Source of the DNA: Ipomoea triloba
Taxonomy: Eukaryota; Streptophyta; Magnoliopsida; Solanales; Convolvulaceae
Length of the DNA stretch: 64,000 nucleotides
Assembly (NCBI RefSeq): GCF_003576645.1
Contig: NC_044920.1
Coordinates: 4,226,692 to 4,290,691, forward strand
Direction of reading: 5' to 3'
The position numbers and the translations under genes were made by a program. The notes under the pieces are model-generated. The model made no database searches and had not been told where the DNA came from. It worked only from the letters and a program-made list of their open reading frames with translations. Below are positions 45,330 through 57,122 of this stretch, in pieces (position 1 is the stretch's first letter; every line of letters begins with the position of its first letter).

Positions 45330-45960
45330 TAAGCGAGACTCAGACGCTGGGAGGAAACCAAATTTGGAACATGAAAAGGGGAGAAGGACTACTAACCGAC
45401 TCCAGGGAAGGCGCAGAGGGGTAGACGCACTTGGACGGGTGACACGGATTACGGATGCCCGGACTCAACGGCGGGGCCTCGACGCTCGGCGGCGGCGGAG
45501 CACGGTGCTCGGTGGTGGTTCGGTGGCGGCCGACGGTCGGTGGCGACGGCGGTAACGGCGGCCCGGCGACGGCGAGGTGGCGGCCGGCGGTTGGTAGCGG
45601 CACTTTGATGGTGGCTCGGTGGTGCTTTGGTCGGTTGGAATGTAGAAAGAGAGGAGGGAAGTAATGTGGCAATGTAAATACGAAAGAAGAATGAAGGGGG
45701 TAAAAGGGCTTATATAGGGGGAATTTTAGTGAGATGATGAGGGGTGAAAAGTGTTGAATGGTGTGGGGTATTTATAGTTTGGGAAGAGTAAGAACTTTGG
45801 AGGGATTGAACTTCTGGATGGATAAGAATAACTTTGAGATAGAGTTTCGGATAACACTCACAGTGCAGCAAGGACTCTAGTTGGGACGGACTCTGGCCCG
45901 GTCTAATGCGAAGGCTTATAAATAATCCGTGTTTACTCTCTTTCGTTGCCGAAATCTCGC
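45330..45960 (-). other. Leader region of the antisense gene
   Basis: GC-rich, with alternating GGTGGC/CGGCGG repeats at 45460-45610 (CGGTGGTGGTTCGGTGG-like). It lies between the polypurine tract/LTR and the antisense start codon. It probably holds the promoter and 5' leader of the antisense transcript: TATAAATAC at 45774-45766 (minus strand) and TATATAAGC at 45715-45707 are TATA candidates. Confidence 0.4.
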
Positions 45961-45982
45961 AACTCAGAGAGTGGGGGACTGA

Positions 45983-46614
45983 TGATGGAATAATTAGGAC
46001 CGGGTGCGGAGCAAGAGCCGGGCAAGAAGGAACCGGGGCAAGTACGACCCGGAGGCGGCCACGTGGCGGGCTAGCCACGGTCAGCCGCGGCCGAGCGTGG
46101 CTCGCGGCACACTCAACCCGGCTGAGCGTCCGCGGCACGCTCAGCCTCGCTGAGCGTCCGCAACGCGCTCAGCCATGCTGAGCGTGATCTGCGGCACGCT
46201 CAGCCCGCAGCACGCTCAGCCAGGCTGAGCGTGTTCCGCAACACGCTCAGCCCGGCTGAGCACGGTCCGCAGCACGCTCAGCCCGGCTGAGCGTCCGGGC
46301 TCGGCGGTCCGCACGTTGCCCGAGTCTCGCGGCGGCGGTTACGGCCCGGGCGTTAGGCGCGCTTCCCTGCGTCTTTTCCAGATCAGTTACGCCTAGGGCT
46401 GATATAAAAGCTCGTTGGTTGTCTGATCAGGACATACTCACTTACTTTTCAACACACTTGTCTTGTTATTACATTGCTTACCTTTGTAATAGCGTTATAC
46501 AATTCAATATATATTTTACCCCCACGGTATACTTACGATTCATTAGCTTGTCATACCCCCATTTATTTAATCGGGTTTTGTAATTCGGACCACCCGGGTT
46601 ATTAAAATCCATCA
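45983..46614 (+). mobile_element. 3' LTR of gypsy element
   Basis: 632 bp, same sequence as the 5' LTR apart from the missing hairpin units and a few substitutions (for example TTTTCCAGATC against TTTTCCGGATC, and CCCCACGG against CCCCGCGG). The outer end is followed by the target duplication TACTG. Confidence 0.95.
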
Positions 46615-46619
46615 TACTG

Positions 46620-47285
46620 AAATTACATAAATCGTACGTGTAGATTGATGTATTAAAATGTTGTATTTTATGCAAGTTGTTTGTTAATATATAGGGAGGT
46701 TCAGGTGAAAAAACCTTTTTAAAAAGTTCGAATACATCCACATTTTTCATTTTGAGAAACTAAATGTTAGTATTTTATTATTACTAAACTTTCAAATTTA
46801 AAATAATTATAAAATGAATCACGTTCTTAAAAGTTTTTTATGATTTCAAGAAAAAAAAGTTGTTTATAAATATAAAATTGACCCTTTTTTTTAAACCATC
46901 ATGAATCTTAATAGACAACTGATATCAATTCTCACTTTTTTTTTAGAGAACCATGTTCTCATTTGATCATGCACCTATATGCGTATGTGTGTGTGTTAGA
47001 ATTGGCTCAGATCAGTCGTCCATCAAGGTTCATTAATAGTTGATAATTTTAATAAAAAAGAAAATTGATCAATATTATAATTATTGAAAATTTTTAAGAG
47101 CGAGTTCATTTTATAATTATTACAAACTTAAAAGTTTAGTAACGGTAAGATCATAGCTAGCCTAGCTCGCTTTGATTTCTCAAGGTGGAGGATGCGGATG
47201 TGTCCACACTTTTTATAGGAAGATGTGTTTTTACTTAAACTCTCTCTCTCTCATATATATATAAATATATATGGGGAAAAGAATC
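46620..47285. other. AT-rich interval without gene
   Basis: No coding exon seen. It holds short A/T runs, a (GT)n stretch near 46985 and a (CT)n(TA)n stretch at 47241-47275. Confidence 0.5.
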
Positions 47286-47289
47286 ATAT

Positions 47290-47780
47290 ATAGGTCTCTA
47301 AACTTTACTCAAAAAATCAATTAGACCCTTAAACTTTCAAAAGTTATAAACTCATAAACATGTTATTTTGAAGCATTGAAGCCCAAAATCCAGTTGATAA
47401 CCTGTAATTACAAGTTACCTAGGGTTCTGATGACCCTTCTATAATTTTCCGACCACATTCACTGGCAACCGGTGACCGGACAGTAGCCGATCGCATTTGG
47501 AAGAGGTGACCGACCAGTTGATCTACGGCTTTCTCCGGGGACTGGAGAAGGTAAACCAACTAGTTGCCCTCTCCTTCGATAGACAAAGCAACCAAACACC
47601 TCCAAATGCGACCGGTGACCGTTTGGTCACTAGTGATTGTGACCCAAAAATTATAGAAGGGTCGTTGGAACTCTATGTAACTTGTAATTACAAGTTACCA
47701 ACCGGTTTTTGTGTTTCGATACTTCAAAATAACATGTTTATGAGTTTAATTGAAACTTTTGAAAGTTTAAGAAAATGCGG
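47290..47780. mobile_element. Fold-back MITE, family E
   Basis: Arms of about 190 bp are inverted copies: the left has TTAAACTTTCAAAAGTTATA, ACTCATAAACATGTTATTTT and CTGTAATTACAAGTTACC, while the right carries the reverse complements. The centre holds GGTGACCG-rich sequence, itself partly symmetrical. A 112-aa frame on the plus strand is incidental. Confidence 0.75.
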
Positions 47781-49289
47781 TGACATTTTTGTAATTACCA
47801 AATGTAAATTTGTAGAAATGTTTTCAAATGCATAATCAATTATTTTCGAATTTACAATCAGACATTATAATATGCGTAACCATAATTACAAAAAATTCAC
47901 CGTGTTTTTTCTTAATTTTCAACCTTTGATAATTTTAGATGGAGGGACGTGATTTGTTCGCAATTCTCACAGATGATGAGTAGTTTTTATGATATCATGG
48001 CTATATATATATATATATTTGCATTCAAATGAGACACACCCTTTCACATGCGAACATAAGGACTAATCTGGATAATTTATTTTTTTATTTGATGGTTGTG
48101 TGTTTTTTTTTCCGTTTAATGTTCTCCCTTTTATTTGATAAGGGTATTTCTGGTAATTTATATGGATTTTTAATTGTAAATATTATATTTTTGGTATTTT
48201 AGGCATATTTTTTATAGTGATGAATTATATATTCTTTTCTGATTTGCCATTAGGATCTTTTGTTTTCTCCATGTCTCCTATTCTTTTCTGATTTGTCTTG
48301 CTCACTTCTCTTCGGTGAACATGATGACCGGAGATCTCCCTCATAACCTCCAAATATGTTGATCGTTTTTGGATGAAGATGAGGGCTTGTGGCGGTGATT
48401 TCCTTCAACCGCAACTCATTAATCCATCGGAGGTGGTGTGCGTTTTTCTTCGGAGCGACAGATTTCTGGCTATAATTTTCAGTAGTGACACCAAGTATGT
48501 AATTAGGTCATCAATTATATGTACATAATATGTTAATTATAATAGGTATATAAATTATTAACGGTACATAATATATTAATTTTAAGAACATAATATGGAT
48601 TTCAAAAAAAAGTACATAATATGAATGTATTAATTTTAAGAACATAATATGGATTTCAAAAAAGTACATAATATGAATGTGTGTTGGAGCAATACAAGGT
48701 GAACTTGGTCAATGGTATAATAATGGTATTTAGTGAATAGTGATGACTGATGATGGTCATCAGTTAGCTAATGGGGACACTATGCGTTAGGATATTAATA
48801 AGGTGGGGATATATACTAACATTATTCTATATAGCTATTAATTATTAATTAATTTAATTTCATTAGATATAGTATTAAATTTTCTAAATTGACCACTTTT
48901 AGTCTAAATATCTTAATAACTTTGGTCATCAGTTAGCTAATGGGGACACTATGCGTTAGGATATTAATAAGGTGGGGATAGGCTGGGAATTTAGAGCCCA
49001 TTTTTTTGTAACTAAATTACCCAACATCACAAGCTAACGTCACTTGATTACAAAGTTTTGGTATTTAGAATTCAACTCATTTATTTGGAAATTTGGAACC
49101 CTTTGGGTCAAAGCACATGTCTTCAAACTGAAAATTAAATATGATGTTGATGTTTCATGCCTGATGGTCCCTTTTATGACTGGAAATTATAGATTTGTTA
49201 AATAATTTTATTTAAATCTAAGTACAACTAACAAGACAAATTATTTAGTACCGTTTGAAAAGATCAAATTGAACTTGATATTTATTACA
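47781..49289. other. AT-rich interval, short repeats only
   Basis: A direct repeat of about 75 bp, GGTCATCAGTTAGCTAATGG followed by GGACACTATGCGTTAGGATA, occurs at 48748 and 48924. ACATAATATGGATTTCAAAA repeats at 48589 and 48642. The part at 49200-49260 resembles 35215-35260 upstream of the VQ gene. No gene. Confidence 0.5.
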
Positions 49290-49996
49290 TCTGTTAATTA
49301 TTGGCACGACCCGCTAACACGATACGAAAATAACAGGTTAGTGTTTAGCTTTAACGTGTCTTGGATCGTTAATGGGTTGACCCGTTATGTTTTGTGTCTT
49401 AACGGTCAACCCATTAAACCAATTAAAAACCCGTTTAATGTGCTAATATTTTCGTGTTAACCCATTTACACGAACCTGTTTGTAACCCGTTAAGATTCTA
49501 AGAACCATTGTCATTTAGGTAAGAACCATTGTCATGAATGAGATTACAAAAGATATCATGAATATGAATTTACTACATTAGGCTAAGATTCTACACCAAT
49601 TATTGATGTTCAACAATCTGAAATTTGAAATTTTATTGTGTTCAATTTAATTCTAAAAACTAGTATGAACTTCTTTAATTATGATTTTCGGATGTTATTT
49701 TATCATTTTATGAATGTTATAAATTGAATTTTTTTTAGTTTGTTTGATTGATTGAATTGTGGGTTTTATTTCTTTTTTGTATAACTTTAAATTTTAGTTT
49801 TTTTAATATATTAATAGGTTTTGCGGATTTAAATGGGTTTCGTATCATATTGTGTCGACACGACCCGAAACCTGTTAACAAAATGTGTCTATCGTGTCAA
49901 CCAGTTAACAAATTGTGTCCGTGTTCGTGTTAAAAATTTGAACCCATTAACCTTAACATTTCATGTTCGTGTTGTTATCGTGTCGACCCGTTAACG
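49290..49996. mobile_element. TIR element remnant rich in ACCCGTTAAC
   Basis: The left edge GGCACGACCCGCTAACACGA and right edge TCGTGTCGACCCGTTAACG are inverted. Internal CCCGTTAA/TTAACGGG motifs occur many times. I recognise the pattern as a dispersed plant repeat but cannot name the superfamily. The right edge meets the family F element at about 50005. Confidence 0.5.
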
Positions 49997-50919
49997 AACT
50001 CATAGAATTAATTACCAAAATGGTCCCTTGCCTATCGCGAAATTACCAATTTAGTCTTCGACAATTATTTTTTTTACCAAATGAAGTCCTCAACTTTGTA
50101 AAAGTTAACCAGTTTGGTCCTCCGTCAGATTATTAGGCGTCAAAAATTTGTTTTAGTCGAGGGTAATAAAGGAATTTCACTTTGATTGCTCCTTTTCTCC
50201 TCTTATTTAGCCCAAATAACCTTAACTTCAGGCATTCTTCTTCCATTTCTAAATTTCTTCGTTGAATTCCCCATAGTAGAGAAGCTTGGACTTCAACAAC
50301 AATATTGAAGATATGCAGCGTACTTATCTGGTTCGACATTTAGGGCTCATCAGACTTATGGCTTCCAATTCAATTCTAGGCTGCAATTTACTTATATGTA
50401 CTTTAATTTCATCCCAGTGGATTCATTCATATCCAGCAACCTTAACCTCATCCCTTTTGTTGTCGAAAAATGGCCACAAGACCCATTGCCCCGACAAGAA
50501 AATCACCACGTTTGCATCGGCCATTTCGAACCACTCTGATGAACCCTAAATGTCGAACCAGTATGAATCAGACTTCGGTTTAGGGATTTAGAATTAGATT
50601 GTTTAGTTTTTTTTTTGGCAAAAGGGTCAAATAGGCCCATGTACTACCATTGATTGTTTATCTAGCACCATGAACTAAAATATGGTCCATCTAGGCCATT
50701 ATACTCTTAATAATTTTTCATCTAGCATTTTTAGCCTATTTCTAACAAGTTACCCATCTAATTTGATGACATGGAAAAATAAAATTAGAAAAAATGATGA
50801 CATGTTATTTATGTGGATGTTTTGGATGATTTCTACCTTATTTCATTAATGAAAAAAAATAATTTCTTACAATGAAATAGGGTAGAAATCAAAAATGCTA
50901 TATAAAGTTTTAAGAATCT

Positions 50920-51453
50920 ATATCACTTTTGGTCCCACGACTTTTGAGTTTTATCAATTTTGGTGTACAACTTTAAATTTTTTCAATTTTGGTCTCTAAC
51001 TTTATAATTTTTTATTAGTTTTGGTCTTCCAGCCAAATTGACGGTGAAATGTTGTCGAATTTTATATTTTAAGGGTAAAATCGTCATCTCAATGAAACGT
51101 CATCATTATCTAAACAAAATCACTGTAAAATCATATTTATAGGTGTTTTATCGGCGCAAATAATGGGGAAGACAGACAGAAACTGAATAGAGATCTACGA
51201 GAAATAGCATCGACGATTGACAAATCCTTATTTTTCTCTTAATATGATTTTTATTTTGTTTAGATATTGAAGATCTTTCATTGGGATAATGATTTTGTCC
51301 TTAAAATATAAAATTCTGCAACATTTTACCATCAATTTGGCCAGAAGGACCAAAACTGATAAAAATAACAAAGTTAGGTACCAAAATTGAAAAAATTTAA
51401 AGTTGTAAACCAAAAGTGATAAGACCTCAAAAGTTGTGGGACCAAAAATGATA
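50920..51453. mobile_element. Fold-back MITE, family B, copy 2 (innermost layer)
   Basis: Almost symmetrical: the left end TATCACTTTTGGTCCCACGA and the reverse complement of the right end TATCATTTTTGGTCCCACAA continue as matching arms for about 230 bp. Same family as 7222-7950. Confidence 0.85.
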
Positions 51454-51479
51454 TTAATTAGTTCAAGTTTTAACTACAG

Positions 51480-52125
51480 TGTATATATAGCGGGGTATTC
51501 ACTATCGTTCAGCAATGAGATTTCATGAAAATCGGGGTATTCACTATCGTTCAGCAATGAGATTTCATGAAAATCGATATATGAAAATTAAATTATTTTT
51601 ATAATAACTTAAGATATTATATATGAAAATTAAATTATTTTTATAATAACTTAAGATATTGTATATGAAAATTAAATTATTTTTATAATAACTTAAGATA
51701 TTGTATTTGAAAATTAAATTATTTTTATAATAACTTAAGATATTGTATTTGGTAAATTTTATTTTATTTTAAAAATAAATTTATATTTTTGGATTTTTGG
51801 ATAATTGAATAACTTAATATATTGTATTTTTGGATGATTTCTTGCAATGAAATAGGGTAGAAATCAAAGTTGCTATATAAAGTTTCAACTACAGTGTACT
51901 GTGTATGTATAGCGGGCTATTCAATGTCGTTCAACAATGAGATTCCATTAAAATCAATATATGAAAATTAAATTATTTTTTAAAAAATAATAAAATTTAC
52001 CCAATACAATATCTTAAGTTATTATATTTAATTTTCATATATCGATTTTCATGGAATTTCATTGCCGAACAATTTTGAATACCCCACTATACATACACAG
52101 TAGTGCAGTACACTGTAGTTAAAAC
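51480..52125. repeat. Inverted and tandem repeats inside family G
   Basis: A 41-bp unit (CGGGGTATTCACTATCGTTC, then AGCAATGAGATTTCATGAAA) is duplicated at 51491-51573. A unit of about 45 bp (ATGAAAATTAAATTATTTTT, then ATAATAACTTAAGATATT) occurs four times at 51576-51750. Inverted equivalents sit at 51990-52120. Confidence 0.75.
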
Positions 52126-53319
52126 ATTATATAACAACTTTGATTTGTACCATATTTCATTGCAAGAAATCATTTTCTTCATTAATGAAATAGGGTAAAA
52201 TCATCCAAAACATCCACATAAATAACATGTCATCATTTTTTCTAATTTTATTTTTCAATGTCATCAAATTAGATGGGTAACTTGTTAGAAATAGGCTAAA
52301 AATGCTAGATGAAAAGTTATTAAGGGTATAATGGCCTAGATGGACCATATTTTAGTTCATGGTGCTAGATGAACAATCAATGGTAGTACATGGGCCTATT
52401 TGACCCTTTTGCCTTTTTTTTTTTTCTTTAAAGCATTACAAATTTTACACCCCTAATTCATGAAGTAAATATATGGGCGCCCGGGCTGCCCGAGGAGCAA
52501 GGTGAAATTCCTTTATTACCCTCGACTTAACAGACGTTAGACGCCAAATTGGACGGAGGACCAAATTGATTAACTTTTACAAAGTCGATGACTTCATTAT
52601 GCAAAAAAAAAATTGTCGATGACTAAATTGGTAATTTCACGATAGTCAATGGATCATTTTGGTAATTAACTCCAAACTCATATACATGAATTAGCATGTC
52701 TAATAATATATACTTCCATAGTTAATTCCTAATTTCCTATCACGAACATGTTCTTCTATGTTGGAGGCGTACGTTTGTTATGTTGGATTAAATAATTTTT
52801 TTAAATAATCACAACAAAAATTATATTACGAATGAGAGAATGTTTAATAATTAAAGAATAACGTTCAAATAGACTACAAAGTTACAGGCGAATATGCAAT
52901 TAGGTCATGAAACTAAAATAAAAAAAATTGTAATTAAATATTTAAACAACTTAAAATTATGAAATTAAATTGAAATTAACTTGTTTGACCGATTATTGAT
53001 GATCTATCGGTTAAATTATTAAAATAATAACTTTTTATTTTTTATTTTTTAAAAAAACTTTAGTAAAAAAAAAAAAAAAACATCTCCACGCCTGCGATGA
53101 ACAAAAGTCTTTCGTCTTCATACTGAAGACAAAGGATTAACTTTTTTTTAAAAAAATAATAATAAATTAACCGCATGCCAAGTCAGCAATAACCTGTCAG
53201 ACAGGTCAATTTCGGTTTAATTTCATAGTTTTTAGTTGTTCAATGACTCAACTGCATTTTTCTGGCAATTTATATCGTGGACCAGGGTGCACTATGCATT
53301 GTGCAATGGTGCACCCCGT
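51708..53319 (+). repeat. 1612-bp segment repeated perfectly, copy 1
   Basis: Identical base for base, as far as I can read, to 53328-54939. The second copy begins just after the single N at 53320, and only its far edge continues into new sequence. This is what an unmerged contig overlap looks like. Confidence 0.9.
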
Positions 53320-53327
53320 NCGATATA

Positions 53328-54939
53328 TGAAAATTAAATTATTTTTATAATAACTTAAGATATTGTATTTGGTAAATTTTATTTTATTTTAAAAATAAAT
53401 TTATATTTTTGGATTTTTGGATAATTGAATAACTTAATATATTGTATTTTTGGATGATTTCTTGCAATGAAATAGGGTAGAAATCAAAGTTGCTATATAA
53501 AGTTTCAACTACAGTGTACTGTGTATGTATAGCGGGCTATTCAATGTCGTTCAACAATGAGATTCCATTAAAATCAATATATGAAAATTAAATTATTTTT
53601 TAAAAAATAATAAAATTTACCCAATACAATATCTTAAGTTATTATATTTAATTTTCATATATCGATTTTCATGGAATTTCATTGCCGAACAATTTTGAAT
53701 ACCCCACTATACATACACAGTAGTGCAGTACACTGTAGTTAAAACATTATATAACAACTTTGATTTGTACCATATTTCATTGCAAGAAATCATTTTCTTC
53801 ATTAATGAAATAGGGTAAAATCATCCAAAACATCCACATAAATAACATGTCATCATTTTTTCTAATTTTATTTTTCAATGTCATCAAATTAGATGGGTAA
53901 CTTGTTAGAAATAGGCTAAAAATGCTAGATGAAAAGTTATTAAGGGTATAATGGCCTAGATGGACCATATTTTAGTTCATGGTGCTAGATGAACAATCAA
54001 TGGTAGTACATGGGCCTATTTGACCCTTTTGCCTTTTTTTTTTTTCTTTAAAGCATTACAAATTTTACACCCCTAATTCATGAAGTAAATATATGGGCGC
54101 CCGGGCTGCCCGAGGAGCAAGGTGAAATTCCTTTATTACCCTCGACTTAACAGACGTTAGACGCCAAATTGGACGGAGGACCAAATTGATTAACTTTTAC
54201 AAAGTCGATGACTTCATTATGCAAAAAAAAAATTGTCGATGACTAAATTGGTAATTTCACGATAGTCAATGGATCATTTTGGTAATTAACTCCAAACTCA
54301 TATACATGAATTAGCATGTCTAATAATATATACTTCCATAGTTAATTCCTAATTTCCTATCACGAACATGTTCTTCTATGTTGGAGGCGTACGTTTGTTA
54401 TGTTGGATTAAATAATTTTTTTAAATAATCACAACAAAAATTATATTACGAATGAGAGAATGTTTAATAATTAAAGAATAACGTTCAAATAGACTACAAA
54501 GTTACAGGCGAATATGCAATTAGGTCATGAAACTAAAATAAAAAAAATTGTAATTAAATATTTAAACAACTTAAAATTATGAAATTAAATTGAAATTAAC
54601 TTGTTTGACCGATTATTGATGATCTATCGGTTAAATTATTAAAATAATAACTTTTTATTTTTTATTTTTTAAAAAAACTTTAGTAAAAAAAAAAAAAAAA
54701 CATCTCCACGCCTGCGATGAACAAAAGTCTTTCGTCTTCATACTGAAGACAAAGGATTAACTTTTTTTTAAAAAAATAATAATAAATTAACCGCATGCCA
54801 AGTCAGCAATAACCTGTCAGACAGGTCAATTTCGGTTTAATTTCATAGTTTTTAGTTGTTCAATGACTCAACTGCATTTTTCTGGCAATTTATATCGTGG
54901 ACCAGGGTGCACTATGCATTGTGCAATGGTGCACCCCGT
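53328..54939 (+). repeat. 1612-bp segment repeated perfectly, copy 2
   Basis: Second copy, offset by 1620 positions. Features inside it (right ends of families F and G, TIRs at 52855-53270) are therefore probably counted twice. Confidence 0.9.
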
Positions 54940-55969
54940 ACCAAAATGTTAGGATATGAGTTATGTGTATTCTAGGTAATCGTTTTGTTTATTCTAGGCA
55001 ATCATTATGTGTATTCTAGGCAACCGTTCTGTGTATTCATGTTAGTAACACATGTTGTGATGTGTTTGTGCATTCGAATGTTTAGGATGATGAGTTCTGT
55101 GTATTTTGTGTCAATATTCTGTGTATTCATGTTATTAACACAGGTTGTGATGTGTTTATGCATTTGAATGATAGGAGGATGATTTCTGTGTATTCTGTGT
55201 CAATATTCTGTGTATTCTAGATAAGGATTCTGTGTATTATACATAATGAATTCCCTAGAGTCATTCGCGTCCGCGTCCACTAACATCGAAACGACGTCGT
55301 TTCGGGCCAGGATCCACAGTGCACTATGGACTCTGGTCCACGATATACACGATTGCATTTTTCTAGTTCGATGGCCCAATTGCATAAATATTCGGATGTA
55401 GGTTTTTTATTTTGAAAGTATTCAGATGTAGTTTAACGATCTATTTGAGCATTATTCCATAATTAAATTGCCAATGAGTTCTAAGCCTATTACAGGTCAC
55501 CAAACAAAACTGAAATTGCATTTTCGGAAATAGATTTTTTTTATCGTTTGGTAAATCATTTTATTATTGGGTGTATTATACACAAGAATTAGCTGTTTTT
55601 TTTTTCTTTGGCGATTTTGAAAGGATTTGGTATTAGATTATTCCGAATAAATATTTTAGCTGAAGCTAGCTTTGCAATTCCCCTTCATGGTTAATGCACT
55701 TCGATCTATAAGCAAGAATCTGTCAAATCCCTCTGGAGAATCAAAATGATATAACAAGTATATAGGAGAGGAACAAAAGACAAACCTAGCTAGGTGAATC
55801 AATGGGGTAGTTGCTCCCCCTCCCCCCATTTTACGTATATATATAATTCGATTTATATGATAATCATTCTCTACGGAACAATTTGTGATCTAATCTGAGC
55901 TGTTCATCGGGAAAGATTTGATAGATGTCATTTCCATTTCCATCCACCAGGAGCTAGCAGATGAATTGG

Positions 55970-55970
<1 letters not shown>
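54940..55970. other. Interval with GTGTATTCT repeats and GTGGACC motifs, no gene
   Basis: At 54960-55235 phrases such as TTCTGTGTATTC(A/T) and TAGGCAA(C/T)CATTATGTGTATTCT repeat at irregular spacing. At 55275-55350 are AACGACGTCGTT (palindrome) and CTCTGGTCCACGATATA. No coding signal. Confidence 0.5.

Positions 55971-55971
<1 letters not shown>

Positions 55972-56014
<43 letters not shown>
55972..56014. repeat. (TA)n microsatellite
   Basis: About 43 bp of TA immediately left of the GTGGACC hairpin element. Confidence 0.95.
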
Positions 56015-56020
<6 letters not shown>

Positions 56021-56067
56021 TCTTGATTTCATTAACCTCATCTCGACGATGTAGAGTCATAGCACAA

Positions 56068-56437
56068 ATTATACTGTGGACCATGATCCACAATGCGTGG
56101 ACCATGATCAGCTGATACTGCAGTTGTGTTGAACGGATACTGCAGTTATGTTGAAAAGATAGTGCAGTTGTGTTGAAAGGAAACTGCAGTTGCACGGAAC
56201 TGATGTCTTTCATCCGTTCAGCACAACTGCAGTATCTTTTCAACACAACTGCAGTATCCGTTCAACACAACTGCAGTATCCGTTCAACACAACTACAGTT
56301 TCAGATGGATGACCCGGCCTCTGTTCCGCGCAACTGCAGTTCCCTTTCAACATAACTGCAGTATCCTTTCAACACAATTGCAATATCAGTTCAACACAAC
56401 TGCAGTATCAATCATTACCCATGGTCCACGGTATAAC
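56068..56437. mobile_element. Fold-back element made of inverted CTGCAGT minisatellites
   Basis: Edges TTATACTGTGGACCATGATC and CCATGGTCCACGGTATAA are inverted. Inside, four units of ACTGCAGTT(G/A)TGTTGAA(C/A)GGAT-type (56115-56200) face seven or so reverse units (ATCCGTTCAACACAACTGCA, 56215-56405). The whole region can fold into one long hairpin. No coding sequence. Confidence 0.75.
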
Positions 56438-56510
56438 GACTGGAGTCATAGTTGATGTTGCCGGTGGAGTTGTATACACAAAGAAAACGCATTTCTATAA
56501 CAGTGTACAT

Positions 56511-56680
56511 TTAGGGTGTGTTTGGTTCGCACATGGAATCGGAATCAGAATGGATATCAAATACTTGGTAATGAATTTTGGTGAAAGTATTTAGGGTGTG
56601 TTTGGTTCGCACATGGGAATCGGAATCGAAATGGGTATCAAATACTTGGTAAGGGTAATGGGTTTTGGTGAAAGTATTTA
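56511..56680. repeat. Two partial Tourist-like left ends in tandem
   Basis: TTAGGGTGTGTTTGGTTCGC occurs at 56511 and again at 56591, both followed by ACATGG(G)AATCGGAATC and ATCAAATACTTGGTAA. They are left ends without their own right ends, 80 bp apart. Confidence 0.7.
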
Positions 56681-56897
56681 GCATGTTTGGTAGTTGGGTG
56701 GAATGGGAATGAATATTAATAGTTGGGGAAGAAATGAAGAAGTGAAATGAAACCCTTATTTAATAAGGGTATGGGTTTTTCCATTAATGGGGTATTCCAT
56801 ACCCATAGTAGCATTCTCAAAACCTATCAACCAAACACTAGCAATCACTTTCATACCCATTCCCTATACCAAAACCCCCCAACCAAACACACCCTTA
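56678..56897. mobile_element. Tourist-like (PIF/Harbinger) MITE, copy 1
   Basis: TIR GCATGTTTGGTAGTTGGGTG and inverted CCCCCCAACCAAACACACCC. TTA target duplications at 56678-56680 and 56895-56897. The arms include AAACCCTTATTTAATAAGGG. TTA duplications with a GTTTGGT TIR fit PIF/Harbinger MITEs. Confidence 0.8.
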
Positions 56898-57122
56898 GCA
56901 TGTTTGGTAGTTGGGCGGGATGGGAATGATTATTAATATTTGAGGAAGAAATAAGGAAGGGAAATGAAACCCTTATTTAATAAGGTATGAGTTTTCTCAT
57001 TAATAGGAATAATGTGGTATTCGAAACCCATAGTAGCATTCATAAAACCTATCAACCAAACACTAGCAATCACTTTTATACCCATTCCTTATGCCTAAAC
57101 CCACCAACCAAACACGCCCTTA
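56895..57122. mobile_element. Tourist-like (PIF/Harbinger) MITE, copy 2
   Basis: Same element as copy 1 with about 10% differences: GCATGTTTGGTAGTTGGGCG to CCACCAACCAAACACGCCC. Flanked by TTA at 56895-56897 (shared with copy 1) and 57120-57122. Confidence 0.8.

Larger units (their letters stand above)
36916..46619 (+). mobile_element. Ty3/gypsy LTR retrotransposon, Tat/Retand-like
   Basis: Complete boundaries: 5-bp target duplication TACTG at 36916-36920 and 46615-46619, LTRs at 36921-37655 and 45983-46614 with TGATGGA/TCCATCA ends, a primer site beginning TTGGTGCTCTCG after the 5' LTR, and a polypurine stretch GAGAGTGGGGGACTGA before the 3' LTR. It is about 60% GC in AT-rich surroundings. 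Gene order: gag, protease, (RT lost at an N), RNase H, integrase without chromodomain, tandem repeats, then a spliced gene on the opposite strand. That layout is characteristic of the Tat lineage. Apart from a repeat-number change the LTRs differ by only a few bases, so the insertion is recent. Confidence 0.92.
50615..52415. mobile_element. Nested TIR element, middle layer (family G)
   Basis: Inverted arms of about 270 bp: GGCAAAAGGGTCAAATAGGC at the left and its complement at the right, through ATGGTCCATCTAGGCCATTA, TAGCCTATTTCTAACAAGTT and AATGATGACATGTTATTTAT. The interior holds a family B MITE and repeated CACTATCGTTCAGCAATGAG units. Confidence 0.8.
49997..52682. mobile_element. Nested TIR element, outer layer (family F)
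   Basis: Terminal inverted repeats of about 170 bp start AATTAATTACCAAAATGGTC (left) and GAGTTAATTACCAAAATGAT (right, reverse complement) and run through CGAGGGTAATAAAGGAATTTC. Flanking AACTCATA at 49997-50004 and 52675-52682 is an 8-bp target duplication, which fits hAT or Mutator-like elements. No transposase. It contains two further elements (50615-52415 and 50920-51453). Confidence 0.8.

Noticed and set aside
47497..47835. 112-aa ORF with a normal-looking composition
   Set aside because: It spans the centre and right arm of a fold-back MITE; the arms dictate the sequence.
52157..53968. Two identical 63-aa ORFs suggesting a duplicated small gene
   Set aside because: They lie in the right arm of a fold-back element and are duplicated only through the probable assembly overlap at 53320.
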